Shown here: one piece after another, positions 10,604 through 21,499 of the stretch
Layout: every line of letters begins with the position of its first letter
How positions within the stretch are numbered: the stretch's first letter is position 1
Assembly (NCBI RefSeq): GCF_001640805.2
Contig: NC_066835.1
Span: 21,272,182-21,336,181, forward strand
DNA: 64,000 nt
Direction of reading: 5' to 3'
Origin: Lates calcarifer
Lineage: Eukaryota; Chordata; Actinopteri; Centropomidae
Position numbers and translations under genes: made by a program
The notes under the pieces: generated by a model
What the model saw: only the letters and a program-made list of their open reading frames with translations
Database searches by the model: none
What the model was told of the DNA's origin: nothing

Positions 10604-11464
10604 TGTGGTATATTTGATGGTGATGATGTGAAGATGATGAAGAGAAGATCTCCGCTGACACTGTCTTACTTGCATATAGAAGTTTATTGCAAAGAAGTTG
10701 TAGTATACAGGATGTTTATGTATGTTTTTGTCTTTTTGGAATGTTTGAGGGTTTCTAGATGTTTACACTTTTTACGAGTTTCCTATGTTTGAGTTAACCT
10801 TTGGGGTTCATGTTTAGGACAAGAGTCAAGAATGTGACACCTAGATTAGTAGGGGTTAAAGGTGAGGGTTTCCTTTCACCTTATCTTCTTCCTCTTGACA
10901 GTGAAGGTATTGATTAAGGTCCAGATGTTTCCTATGAACCATGTAAACAACCAATGTATATATACTGGTGTTTAGAGCTGTTAGGTAGAGAGATCCATAT
11001 TGGCTCGGATCCTCTCACAGGCTACTGCAGTGCTTGTCCGATGCTGAACTACTTTGTAATAAACTTCTATATACAAGTAAGTCAGTGTCAGCGGAGATCG
11101 TCTCTTCATCATCTTCAGGTCAACATCACCATCTAATATACCACAAAGTCCAGCATCAAAACAAGCACTGCAGTAGCCTGTGAGAGGATCCGAGCCAATA
11201 TGGATCTCTCTCCCAACAGCTCTAAACATCAGTATATATATATGTTAGTCGTCTTTATGATTTACAGCGAGACATCGGGCTCTCACTCAATGACCTCACT
11301 TTTCCAAGAGAAAGAGAGAAGGGAGGAAAGGCCCTCTCCCTGTTCCTTATATGTATATGTTCATGGCTACTAACCTAAACATGAACCCAAGAATAGAAAG
11401 ACATACATGGAGCTTCAGGCATTCGAAAAGATTAAAAACCATATATGGAACGTCAGACACTACA
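10604..11464 (-). mobile_element. Solo LTR (outer), interrupted by a second LTR
   Basis: Minus-oriented solo LTR: on the plus strand it starts TGTGGTATATT and ends CACTACA. It is flanked by a 4-bp duplication tagg (10600-10603 and 11465-11468). Removing the nested element leaves about 410 bp, alignable to the LTR at 52130-52576. The undisturbed target (aagtaggattttatcag) is at about 26850-26866 and 49280-49296 beside C2 and C3. The insertion therefore affects cluster 1 only. No internal retroelement genes are present. Confidence 0.8.
10699..11145 (+). mobile_element. Solo LTR (inner, nested)
   Basis: 447-bp plus-oriented LTR from TGTAGTATACAGG to ATATACCACA. It is flanked by a 4-bp duplication aagt (10695-10698 and 11146-11149) and lies inside the older outer LTR in opposite orientation. 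It carries AATAAA near its right part (about 11059) as expected for an R/U5 boundary. Same family and same length as the LTR at 52130-52576. Confidence 0.8.
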
Positions 11465-11468
11465 TAGG

Positions 11469-11929
11469 ATTTTATCAGCAGTTTATATCATCAGAGCCTC
11501 AGTATCAGCAGTGTGGTGTCAACATTTAACACAACGTGTGTGTTTTATAACGTGAAGGTTTATTGAAAACTCATGTGTAACTGAATTGAATATAAATCAG
11601 ATGAAATTCAGTTGAAAATAACTTGAAAAATAAACTTTGATTAAAACATGGAATTTATATTTCATATTCATATTAGTGTTACTGTGTTGTTACCTGCAAA
11701 GATTTAACTTCATTTAAATTCATATATAAGTGATGTATGTTGCTCACAGTCTAAATACATTGTTTAATATCCTGTAAACAAAATTATCATTATATTGTAA
11801 CTTAATAGATGATAAATAATATTTCCTGATATTTTTCTGTTATATTAACTTGATTGTCAGTCAAACTTCTAAAGTGTGTCTATTTCTGTGCAGCTGTTGA
11901 GTCAGATCAGTTCCTCTGCAGCTGAGGGA
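11469..11929. other. Post-C block before V5
   Basis: No gene. Corresponds to 26857-27323 and 49287-49752, the stretch between C and the family B V in the other clusters. Confidence 0.6.
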
Positions 11930-12115
11930 GGTTTTTGTACGATGTTGTATCGCTGTGTGAACGGGGTGCTGTAATCCTGCTGACAGTAATAAACTCCTGC
12001 ATCTTCAGTCTGGACTCTACTGATGGTCAGAGTGAAGTCAGTTCTAGAATAACTCGCACTGAAATGATCTGAAACTCCAGACTGACGGGAGGTAGCATAA
12101 TAAATCAGGAGTTTA
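11930..12115 (-). pseudogene. IgL V5, truncated family B relic
   Basis: Retains only the 3' part of a family B V: nonamer 11930-11938, 12-bp spacer, altered heptamer 11951-11957 (CACAGCG on the V strand), then V sequence covering CDR2 (YYATSRQS), FR3 and [11 protein letters not shown]. At about 12115, within FR2, homology stops and intergenic DNA of the gagtgagtgctt type begins, so FR1, CDR1, leader and promoter are gone. FR3 ([11 protein letters not shown]) is closest to V24. Non-functional. Confidence 0.85.
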
Positions 12116-12279
12116 GAGTGAGTGCTTGTTCTTTGATTACTGGTCATGGTTGGGTATGAAAGCCTAGAGGATGATCATATTATGATGTATAGTAGAATGT
12201 CATCTGTGTAAATGTTGATTTTATGATGTGTGACTCTGAATAGTCTGAGATGTTGGTGGATTTATAGGGAATGATGGTA

Positions 12280-12318
12280 GTATGTGTGTGTGTGTGTGAG
12301 AGAGAGAGAGTGTGTGTG
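12280..12318. repeat. (GT)n/(GA)n microsatellite beside V6
   Basis: Mixed GT and GA run abutting the conserved V 3' flank of V6. Confidence 0.85.
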
Positions 12319-12427
12319 TCCTCAGTGAACTGTATCAGTCTCTGCAGTAGCTTCCAGCTGCAGCAGTCACTTCAGTTTCTGTTCAGTCTGACTGAGGGAG
12401 GTTTTTGTACGACACTTTTTCACTGTG

Positions 12428-12901
12428 TGAACACAGCTTGACTGTTGATAGAGTGATAACTCTGACAGTAGTAAACTGCTGCATCTTCAGCCTGGACTCC
12501 ACTGATGGTCAGAGTGAAGTCAGAGTTTGATCCACTGCCTGTAAAACGATCTGGAATCCCTGATGCTCGAGTGGAAGCAAGGTAAATTAGCAGTTTAGGA
12601 GTTTCTCCATCTCTCTGTTGGTACCAGGCTAAACAGTTTGAACTATAAACATTCTGACTGGTTCTACATCTGATGGTGACAGATCCTCCCAGAGCAGCAC
12701 TCACTGCTCCAGACTGAGTCACTGTGACCTGGCCTCTGGACTCTGAGGATACAGAGACAGAAACATAAAGCAGCGTCATGGTTTTGTGGGCTTCATTTCA
12801 GAGGGACGGATGTTGATAGAGGAGAGGAGTTTGATTCTCTGGACTTTACCTGTGAAGCAGCAGCAGAGGAGAGTCCAGATGAGGACGGAGATCAAAGTCA
12901 T
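12428..12901 (-). CDS. IgL V segment V6 (family A)
   Basis: Leader exon 12850-12901, V exon 12428-12742, RSS 12400-12427 consensus (spacer acgacacttttt), octamer-like box 13020-13027. CDR1 [10 protein letters not shown] carries an extra cysteine besides the two Ig cysteines. CDR2 region YLASTRAS, germline CDR3 [12 protein letters not shown]. Intact frame. The additional Cys could be unpaired or form a non-canonical disulfide (inference). Confidence 0.92.
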
Positions 12902-13039
12902 GTTTTTGATGAGGAGGATTTCTGTGGCTTCTGTTGTCATGAAGGACAGCTGTCAGTCATCCAGTCTTCAACTCTCAGGACTATAAACTCTCCCAGAGCA
13001 CTGGAGCATGGTGCTGCTGATGCAAAGTGGCTCTCTATG

Positions 13040-13600
13040 GAAATGATCTGACTGACTCCAACAGAGAGTTGTTAATTGTTACTGGTACAATGTTATATAA
13101 TCAATATCATCAATATATCAATCAATATACAATGATTGACATGGAGAGAAAATACTGAAAAAGTTACTGATGTAAGGTTGAAAAAGTTCAGCTTTTAAAT
13201 GGTGTAGTGTTAAATGCACTTTTTCTTCTTTGTGAAAATTGCAATTAGTACATTGTAAAGAGAGTGGAACCAACACTAGGTTGAGATAACAGGTGTGTGC
13301 ACTGGACATTCTGTACATTTCAAAATTAAGTGGTAGTACTATGAAATTCTACTTTAGTTCCTGATCAGATTTTGAGCCACAAGATGGGAAGATAATGCTA
13401 ATGTTATTTTTTATTGATTTTCATCCTCAAATACATTCATTTTATGGTTCTGGAAATCAAGAAACTGGTAGCATGAGATTCGAAAGTAAACCTCTCAGTG
13501 GTGTGATGAGTGCATGAATGTGAGAAAGTGTAATGTGTGCAGCTGATAATGTGAAAAATCAAACCGACAGAACAATAAAACACAACCAAACAAACCCCCT
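13040..13600. other. V6 upstream spacer, no gene
   Basis: Near-copy of 4300-4866 upstream of V3. No gene recognised. Confidence 0.6.
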
Positions 13601-13604
13601 CTTG

Positions 13605-14050
13605 CTGTGAAGAGAGAGAGAGAACTGACATCTCCAGTCCTCTTATACAGCAATCAGGAGAAGTGGATTCAGGTGTGGCTCATATCCTCCTGACACACCT
13701 CTGCCACTCTGACTGCCTCCTAAACACTTTGATCAACACCTCTTTGGACTGCATATTCAAACTTCCCATCAGCAGCTACCAAACACAAATTCAACACTTG
13801 AAATCAACTCCAGACTTTTTATCTGCTGAATTTGTCATGAAATAATGAGGGAACAGGCCACACCTGGACATGAGACTGACTGTCAGTCAACTGTCCAATT
13901 ACTGTTCAGCCTCTGAAAATGGAGGGACTGTGTATAAAAATGAACAATCTTGATGGCTTCATGTCAGATCCATTATGGTGGTGTACAGAGGCAAAATTAT
14001 TATAATTGTGTCTGTGTCCAAATACTTATGCACTCAGTTGTATATGTAGT
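13605..14050. repeat. Tc1-like remnant
   Basis: Same element as 4867-5375 with a small internal deletion after tataaaaatg. Ends at ccaaatacttatgcactcag. Confidence 0.5.
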
Positions 14051-14159
14051 AGATGATGATGTGACATTTAATCACAATCCAAAATATAATCTACTTCTTT
14101 CCATTTCTGTCAAATTCCTCTATTCACAGTCCTGACGTCAGCATATCAGACCAAAGATT

Positions 14160-14300
14160 TTTCTGCACATGTTCCATGAGTCTGTGAATGAGGGAGGTTT
14201 TTGTACAATGATTTTAAAAAAAAAAAAATCTTGGTAACAGGCATTGGCCATAGACAATGTGCATGGCTTGGTATTACTTAGAATAAATGGGAAAATATGA
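14160..14300 (-). pseudogene. Decayed V 3' end/RSS relic
   Basis: gagggaggtttttgtacaatg at about 14188 preserves the nonamer and the start of a 12-bp spacer, but no heptamer follows. The next bases (aacaggcattggcc...aatgtgcatgg) align loosely with V 3' ends. Copies at about 20333, 30562 and 42690; a cousin at 38716. Confidence 0.5.
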
Positions 14301-14593
14301 ACTTTGGATAAGTTCATATCATAAGAAATTTGGATAAGCTGTGCAGGGGATTCTGTCATTTATTTTTCAGAGAGTCATTAATCAAGTCTATCAGGGAAAT
14401 ACAAATTTCAAACTGTATGAACTTCACTGTTCATATAAAGGTGGAGTGAGTGCTTTGATTACTGGTCAGGTTTTGGACTGAAAGCCATGATGATGATTAT
14501 ATTGTGATGTAGAGTAGAATGTCATCTGTCATCAGTTGAGTTTATTATGTGTGACTGATACAGTTAAAGGTCGTTTCAATAAAATTAATGTAA

Positions 14594-14595
<2 letters not shown>

Positions 14596-14626
<31 letters not shown>
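14596..14626. repeat. (GT)n microsatellite beside V7
   Basis: About 15 GT units abutting the V7 3' flank. Confidence 0.9.
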
Positions 14627-14628
<2 letters not shown>

Positions 14629-14734
14629 TCAGTGAACTGTATCAGTCTCTGCAGTAGCTTCCAGCTGCAGCAGTCACTTCAGTTTCTGTTCAGTCTGACT
14701 GAGGGAGGTTTTTGTACGACGCTTTTTCACTGTG

Positions 14735-15208
14735 TGAACAGATACTGACTGTTGATATAGTGAAGACTCTGACAGTAGTAAACTGCTGCATCTTCAGCCT
14801 GGACTCCACTGATGGTCAGAGTGAAGTCAGAGTTTGATCCACTGCCTGTAAAACGATCTGGAATCCCTGATGCTCGAGTGGAAGCAAGGTAAATTAGCAG
14901 TTTAGGAGTTTCTCCATCTCTCTGTTGGTACCAGGCTAAATAGTTAGAATTATGAACATTCTGACTGGTTCTACATGTGATGGTGACAGATCCTCCCAGA
15001 GCAGATCTCACTGCTCCAGGCTGAGTCACTGTGACCTGGCCTCTGGACTCTGAGGATACAGAGACAGAAACATAAAGCAGCGTCATGGTTTTGTGGGCTT
15101 CATTTCAGAGGGACGGATGTTGATAGAGGAGAGGAGTTTGATTCTCTGGACTTTACCTGTGAAGCAGCAGCAGAGGAGAGTCCAGATGAGGACGGAGATC
15201 AAAGTCAT
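14735..15208 (-). CDS. IgL V segment V7 (family A)
   Basis: Leader exon 15157-15208, V exon 14735-15049, consensus RSS 14707-14734, octamer-like box 15327-15334. CDR1 [13 protein letters not shown]2 region YLASTRAS (as V6), germline CDR3 [12 protein letters not shown]. All canonical residues present. Intact. Confidence 0.92.
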
Positions 15209-15359
15209 GTTTTTGATGAGGAGGATTTCTGTGGCTTCTGTTGTCATGAAGGACAGCTGTCAGTCATCCAGTCTTCAACTCTCAGGACTATAAACTCTCC
15301 CAGAGCACTGGAGCATGGTGCTGCTGATGCAAAGTGGCTCTCTATGGAAATGATCTGAC

Positions 15360-16466
15360 TGATTATAACAGAGACTTATTAGTTGTTACTGGTACAGTGT
15401 TATATATACAATGACTGACATGGAGGGAAAAAAATGAAAAAGTTACTGATGTAAGGTTGTATCCTTTTTCTCTCTTTACTTTTTAATACTTTTATGACCA
15501 AATACATTTTTTTATATTGTTCTTGGAGTTTTATCTTTATTATTGTTTTCCACGACGAGACCATTTTAGGGAAATCCATTCAAACATCTGTTCAAACATC
15601 ATTAACATCTGCTCATGGTGATGATTCTTATGAACAGGTCTTAACATGTTACTAATCCAAAATTATCCAAAATCCAAAATCTCTGAACCAAAAATGTTGT
15701 AGAAGCTTTTTTTAGGATTAGAAATAAAAAAACAGGATATCATCAGCATAAAGTCAAACAACATGAATGAGATCTGAGATCTTCATCCAACAATATTAAA
15801 ATGTCAGAGTACTGATTTACCAAAATGCATTCATTAAATCAGTCATCTCCATGTAAGTTATTAAAAGAATCACGTTTCTGTCTAAAATGATGACAGTAGA
15901 TCTGTTAAATCTACAGAGGAAGAGTGTGTCTCAGTGACAGACACCAAGAATGTTATCGTTTTAGTTAATGATTATATTAATAAATGATGTTAATGAGTGA
16001 CACATGCTCTGTCAGTCTAACCTGCAGTGTCTCTGCTTTCCCGTAGTGTCCTAAACCAGGTGCTGGTCCCAGACTGCTCTCACAAACTATCTGCTCTTCC
16101 AGTGTTGTGGTGGATTAATGGTTCAGGTGTGAACTCTGCTTTTTCAGTCTCTTACATAAGTTACAGCAGGAATATATGTAGCATTTATGCTCCAATTGAA
16201 ACAATGTAAACTTAACCTGAGAAGACATTACAGATGTTTTTAGTCAGCTTTTAGTCAGCAAACACAAACATTTGTAGAGGGCAATTAATAAAACTGATCA
16301 AACTCAGATCTAGGGCTGCAAAGCCAAACAATATTTTTATCATCTTTAATGGCTCCTATACCGTGTGTGAATTCATATTACTGATGCATGGTGTAAATAT
16401 TGTAGAGATTTTGTTTTTAGTTTAAAACATGAAATGAACCTGTGTGTGCTTCAGTTTCTGTGTGTA

Positions 16467-16469
<3 letters not shown>
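15360..16469. other. V7-V8 intergenic block, no gene
   Basis: Near-copy of the V1-V2 interval (720-1850). No gene recognised. Confidence 0.65.

Positions 16470-16499
<30 letters not shown>
16470..16499. repeat. (GT)n microsatellite beside V8 relic
   Basis: About 15 GT units abutting an intact V 3' flank, although the V itself is almost deleted. Confidence 0.9.
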
Positions 16500-16501
<2 letters not shown>

Positions 16502-16579
16502 TCAGTGAACTGTATCAGTCTCTGCAGTAGCTTCCAGCTGCAGCAGTCACCTCAGTTTCTGTTCAGTCTGACTGAGGGA

Positions 16580-16655
16580 GGTTTTTGTACGACGCTTTTT
16601 CACTGTGTGAACACATACTGACTGTTGATATAGTGATAACTCTGACAGTAGTAAA
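16580..16655 (-). pseudogene. IgL V8, truncated family A relic
   Basis: Intact 12-RSS (nonamer 16580-16588, heptamer 16601-16607) followed by only about 48 bp of V 3' end, up to the region encoding YYC. It is fused at about 16656 to intergenic DNA (attattcaaggtgagcattt) that also occurs downstream of V19, V21 and V26. No leader or promoter. A functional-looking RSS without a usable coding segment. Confidence 0.85.
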
Positions 16656-16872
16656 TGAAATTATTCAAGGTGAGCATTTTGTGATGTATAATAAGATGTC
16701 ATCAGCATACCATCAAAACAGTAGTGGAGTAATAAATAACCGTGTTCAATATTGTGGTAAATTCTTGTGAGCTCATATATTCTCTGTTGAACCATGTTAC
16801 AATTATGTATACCTGTGTGGATTATGAGTTGACTGTTAGATAAACATATCTAAGCAAATTTTTATATGCACA

Positions 16873-16874
<2 letters not shown>
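16656..16874. other. V8-V9 spacer
   Basis: No gene. Contains the recurring gtgatgtataataagatgtc motif (about 16681-16700). Confidence 0.6.
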
Positions 16875-16910
<36 letters not shown>

Positions 16911-16919
16911 TGTGTGTGT
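16875..16919. repeat. (GT)n microsatellite beside V9
   Basis: Interrupted GT run of about 45 bp abutting the V9 3' flank. Confidence 0.9.
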
Positions 16920-17027
16920 CCTCAGTGAACTGTATCAGTCTCTGCAGTAGCTTCCAGCTGCAGCAGTCACTTCAGTTTCTGTTCAGTCTGACTGAGGGAG
17001 GTTTTTGTACGACACTTTTTCACTGTG

Positions 17028-17501
17028 TGAACGACCACTGGCTGTTGATATAGTGTGCACCCTGACAGTAGTAAACTGCTGCATCTTCAGCCTGGACTCC
17101 ACTGATGGTCAGAGTGAAGTCAGAGTTTGATCCACTGCCTGTAAAACGATCTGGAATCCCTGATGCTCGAGTGGAAGCAACATAAATAAGCAGTTTAAGA
17201 GTTTCTCCATCTCTCTGTTGGTACCAGGATAAACGGTTTGAACCATAAACATTCTGACTGGTCCTACATGTGATGGTGACGGAGCCTCCCAGAGCAGCAC
17301 TCACTGCTCCAGGCTGAGTCACTGTGACCTGGCCTCTGGACTCTGAGGATACAGAGACAGAAACATAAAGCAGCGTCATGGTTTTGTGGGCTTCATTTCA
17401 GAGGGACGGATGTTGATAGAGGAGAGGAGTTTGATTCTCTGGACTTTACCTGTGAAGCAGCAGCAGAGGAGAGTCCAGATGAGGACGGAGATCAAAGTCA
17501 T
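17028..17501 (-). CDS. IgL V segment V9 (family A)
   Basis: Leader exon 17450-17501, V exon 17028-17342, consensus RSS 17000-17027, octamer-like box 17620-17627. CDR1 [12 protein letters not shown]2 GETLKLL (Leu for Pro), CDR2 region YVASTRAS. Germline CDR3 [11 protein letters not shown] is shared exactly with V25, although CDR1 and CDR2 differ. Intact. Confidence 0.92.
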
Positions 17502-17639
17502 GTTTTTGATGAGGAGGATTTCTGTGGCTTCTGTTGTCATGAAGGACAGCTGTCAGTCATCCAGTCTTCAACTCTCAGGACTATAAACTCTCCCAGAGCA
17601 CTGGAGCATGGTGCTGCTGATGCAAAGTGGCTCTCTATG

Positions 17640-17919
17640 GAAATGATCTGACTGACTCCAACTTGTTAGTTGTTACTGACACTGTGTTGTATGAACAATG
17701 ATTTATGTGGAGGGAGAAAGAAAAGGTTGATAAAGTTCTGCTTTTAAATAGTGCAGAGATGAATGTGCTTTTAATTTTTTTATCAAAATGTAATCAGTAC
17801 ACTAAATCAAGGAGAACCAATACTAGACTTAGATGACAGATTGACTTTTCAGCTATGTGTATTTACATTTTAAGCAGGAGTAGCCAGAAAATCTCTTTTA
17901 GTTTCTGATCAGATTATGG
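17640..17919. other. V9 upstream spacer
   Basis: No gene recognised; AT-rich. Confidence 0.5.
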
Positions 17920-18140
17920 GCTAAGTGGATTCAGGTGTGGCTCATATCCTCCTGACACACCTCTGCCACTCTGACTGCCTCCTAAACACTTTGATCAACA
18001 CCTCTTTGGACTGCATATTCAAACTTCCCATCAACAGCTACCAAATACAAATTCAACACTTGGAATCAACTCCAGACTTTTTATCTGCTGAATTTGTCAT
18101 GAAATAATGAGGGAACAGGCCACACCTGAACATGAGTATT
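17920..18140. repeat. Tc1-like remnant, partial
   Basis: Central part only of the repeated element, from gtggattcaggtgtggctca to about aggccacacctgaacatgag, then unrelated spacer. Confidence 0.45.
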
Positions 18141-18544
18141 TCTACTGGAGGAAGAATAGAGTAGAGGAATAGGAATTTTAACATTTACTTGTCAAGGAAG
18201 CTTTGAAAGTTCAACAAGGAAGATCTCTTCACTCATACTATCCCTTGTTCCTTTATGGGGTATCACTGGCTTTATAGTCCTCCTCTTCTTCTTTCCATTT
18301 CTGTCAAACTACTTAAATCGCAATCATGACATCACCACTTCTAACCAATGAGTGTAAACTGTGCTGTTTATGTAGCAAACGAGTGAGTGCTTTGATTACT
18401 GGTCAGGTGTGGGACTAAGGGGCCTGGAGGATGATGCTATTGTGATGTATAATAGAATGTCATCTGTGTAAAGGTTGATTTTGTGATTTGTGACTCTGAA
18501 TAGTCTGAGATGTTGGTGCATTTATAGGAAATAAGGGTAGTGCA
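18141..18544. other. V10 downstream spacer
   Basis: No gene. Similar to 38480-38680. Contains the recurring motif gtgatgtataatagaatgtc (about 18441-18460). Confidence 0.55.
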
Positions 18545-18573
18545 TGTGTGTGTGTGTATGTGTGTGTGTGTGT
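18545..18573. repeat. (GT)n microsatellite beside V10
   Basis: GT run with one interruption, abutting the V10 3' flank. Confidence 0.88.
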
Positions 18574-18681
18574 CCTCAGTGAACTGTATCAGTCTCTGCA
18601 GTAGCTTCCAGCTGCAGCAGTCACCTCAGTTTCTGTTCAGTCTGACTGAGGGAGGTTTTTGTACGACGCTTTTTCACTGTG

Positions 18682-19164
18682 TGAACACATACTGACTGTT
18701 GATATAGTGATAACTCTGACAGTAGTAAACTGCTGCATCTTCAGCCTGGACTCCACTGATGGTCAGAGTGAAGTCAGAGTTTGATCCACTGCCTGTAAAA
18801 CGATCTGGAATCCCTGATGCTCGAGTGGTAGCCCAGTAAATAAGCAGTTTAGGAGTTTCCCCATCTCTCTGTTGGTACCAGGCTAACGCATGGTAGCTGC
18901 TCCAAGTATAAACATTCTGACTGGTTCTACATGTGATGGTGACGGAGCCTCCCACAGCAGATCTCACTGCTCCAGGCTGAGTCACTGTGACCTGGCCTCT
19001 GGACTCTGAGGATACAGAGACAGAAACATAAAGCAGCGTCATGGTTTTGTGGGCTTCATTTCAGAGGGATGGATGTTGATAGAGGAGAGGAGTTTGATTC
19101 TCTGGACTTTACCTGTGAAGCAGCAGCAGAGGAGAGTCCAGATGAGGACGGAGATCAAAGTCAT
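18682..19164 (-). CDS. IgL V segment V10 (family A)
   Basis: Leader exon 19113-19164, V exon 18682-19005, consensus RSS 18654-18681, octamer-like box 19283-19290. FR1 AVGGSV, CDR1 [13 protein letters not shown] (one residue from V1), CDR2 region YWATTRAS, germline CDR3 [12 protein letters not shown]. Intact. Confidence 0.92.
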
Positions 19165-19319
19165 GTTTTTGATGAGGAGGATTTCTGTGGCTTCTGTTGT
19201 CATGAAGGACAGCTGTCAGTCATCCAGTCTTCAACTCTCAGGACTATAAACTCTCCCAGAGCACTGGAGCATGGTGCTGCTGATGCAAAGTGGCTCTCTA
19301 TGGAAATGCTCTGACTGAC

Positions 19320-19914
19320 TCCAACAGAGACTTGTTAGTTGTTACTGGTACAGTGCTGCATGTACAATGATGCACGTAAAGGAAAAAATTAAAGTTATTG
19401 ATGTAAGGTTGAAAAAGTTCAGGTTTTTTGTGAAAATGTCATCGGTACATTGTACAAACAGTGGAACCAGCACTAGGCTGAGATGACAAGTGTTTGCAAT
19501 GGCCATTTGTATTCTGTACATTTCAAAGTTAATTACAGAGTAGTCAGAAATTCTGCTTTTGTCCCTGTCAGATTATGGGTTAAAATAATAGTATTGTAAT
19601 ATTCTGAAAAGAAATTAATTTTATGGTGGTGTGCAGAGGTAGGTGGTAACAACTCACATTTAGTTTGTTACATGTACTTGCAGCTACAATATGCAGATTC
19701 TGGAAATCAAGCTACTGGTAGAGTGAGACTCAAAAGCAAACCTCTCCACCCCTCCCTGGTTCATGACAAAACCAGCTCAAGTTCCCAATAAAACAAGGGA
19801 GACCACGAAGTTAATCAAGGATTAAAGCAAAACACATTTATTTAACTACTGGTAAACTATACACACATTTACTGTGGGTTATGTAGATCAGTATTATCAG
19901 TGGTGTGATAAACG
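19320..19914. other. V10 upstream spacer
   Basis: No gene. Near-copy of 37800-38380 and 41700-42270 (upstream of V19 and V21). Confidence 0.6.
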
Positions 19915-20195
19915 GCTACCAAACACAAATTCAACACTTGGAATCAACTCCAGACTTTTTATCTGCTGAATGTGTCATGAAATAATGAGGGAACAGGCCA
20001 CACCTGGACATGAGACTGACTGTCAGTCAACTGTCCAATTACTGTTCAGCCTCTGAAAATGGAGGGACTGTGTATAAAAATGAACAATCTTGATGGCTTC
20101 ATGTCAGATCCATTATGGTGGTGTACAGAGGCAAAATTATTATAATTGTGTCTGTATCCAAATACTTATGCACTCAGTTGTATATGTAGTAGATG
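19915..20195. repeat. Tc1-like remnant, partial
   Basis: Right portion of the repeated element, from acggctaccaaacac to ccaaatacttatgcactcag. Confidence 0.45.
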
Positions 20196-20299
20196 ATGAT
20201 GTGACATTTAATCACAATCCAAAATATAATCTACTTCTTTCCATTTCTGTCAAATTCCTCTATTCACAGTCCTGACGTCAGCATATCAGACCAAAGATT

Positions 20300-20450
20300 T
20301 TTCTGCACATGTTCCATGAGTCTGTGAATGAGGGAGGTTTTTGTACAATGATTTAAAAAAAAAAAAAAAAAATCTTGTTAACAGGCATTGGCCATAGACA
20401 ATGTGCATGGCTTGGTATTACTTAGAATAAATGGGAAAATATGAACTTAA
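20300..20450 (-). pseudogene. Decayed V 3' end/RSS relic
   Basis: Copy of the relic at 14160-14300: nonamer-like ggtttttgt then acaatgatt and an A-run, no heptamer. Confidence 0.45.
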
Positions 20451-20718
20451 AATTTGGATAAACTGTGCAATGGATTCTGTCATTTATTTTTCACAGTCAT
20501 TAATCAAGTCAATTAGGGAAATGCAAATTTCAAACTGTATGAACTTCACTGTTCATATAAAGGTGGAGTGAGTGCTTTGATTACTGGTCAGGTTTTGGAC
20601 TGAAAGCCAGGAGGGTGATTATATTGTGATGTAGAGTAGAATGTCATCTGCAAAAAAGTTGAGTTAATTATGTGTGACTGATACAGTTAAAGGTCTTTTC
20701 AATGAGATTAATATAATT

Positions 20719-20745
20719 TGTGTGTGTGTGTGTGTGTGTGTGTGT
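20719..20745. repeat. (GT)n microsatellite beside V11
   Basis: About 13 GT units abutting the V11 3' flank. Confidence 0.9.
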
Positions 20746-20853
20746 CCTCAGTGAACTGTATCAGTCTCTGCAGTAGCTTCCAGCTGCAGCAGTCACTTCA
20801 GTTTCTGTTCAGTCTGACTGAGGGAGGTTTTTGTACGACACTTTTTCACTGTG

Positions 20854-21336
20854 TGAACACATACTGACTGTTGATATAGTGAAAACTCTGACAGTAGTAA
20901 ACTGCTGCATCTTCAGCCTGGACTCCACTGATGGTCAGAGTGAAGTCAGAGTTTGATCCACTGCCTGTAAAACGATCTGGAATCCCTGATGCTCGAGTAG
21001 TAGCAGTGTAAATAAGCAGTTTAGGAGTTTCTCCATCTCTCTGTTGGTACCAAGCTAAAAAGTGGTTTGGGCTGCTATAATAAACATTCTGACTGGTTCT
21101 ACATCTGATGGTGACGGAGCCTCCCAGAGCAGATCTCACTGCTCCAGGCTGAGTCACTGTGACCTGGCCTCTGGACTCTGAGGATACAGAGACAGAAACA
21201 TAAAGCAGCGTCATGGTTTTGTGGGCTTCATTTCAGAGGGACGGATGTTGATAGAGGAGAGGAGTTTGATTCTCTGGACTTTACCTGTGAAGCAGCAGCA
21301 GAGGAGAGTCCAGATGAGGACGGAGATCAAAGTCAT
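20854..21336 (-). CDS. IgL V segment V11 (family A)
   Basis: Leader exon 21285-21336, V exon 20854-21177, consensus RSS 20826-20853, octamer-like box 21455-21462. CDR1 [13 protein letters not shown] has a proline not seen in the others. CDR2 region YTATTRAS, germline CDR3 [12 protein letters not shown]. Intact. Confidence 0.92.
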
Positions 21337-21499
21337 GTTTTTGATGAGGAGGATTTCTGTGGCTTCTGTTGTCATGAAGGACAGCTGTCAGTCATCCAGT
21401 CTTCAACTCTCAGGACTATAAACTCTCCCAGAGCACTGGAGCATGGTGCTGCTGATGCAAAGTGGCTCTCTATGGAAATGCTCTGACTGACTCCAACAG

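Noticed and set aside
10604..11464. Terminal inverted repeats of a DNA transposon at 10.6-11.1 kb
   Set aside because: The inverted similarity is better explained by two nested, opposite-oriented solo LTRs, each with its own 4-bp duplication and with empty sites elsewhere.
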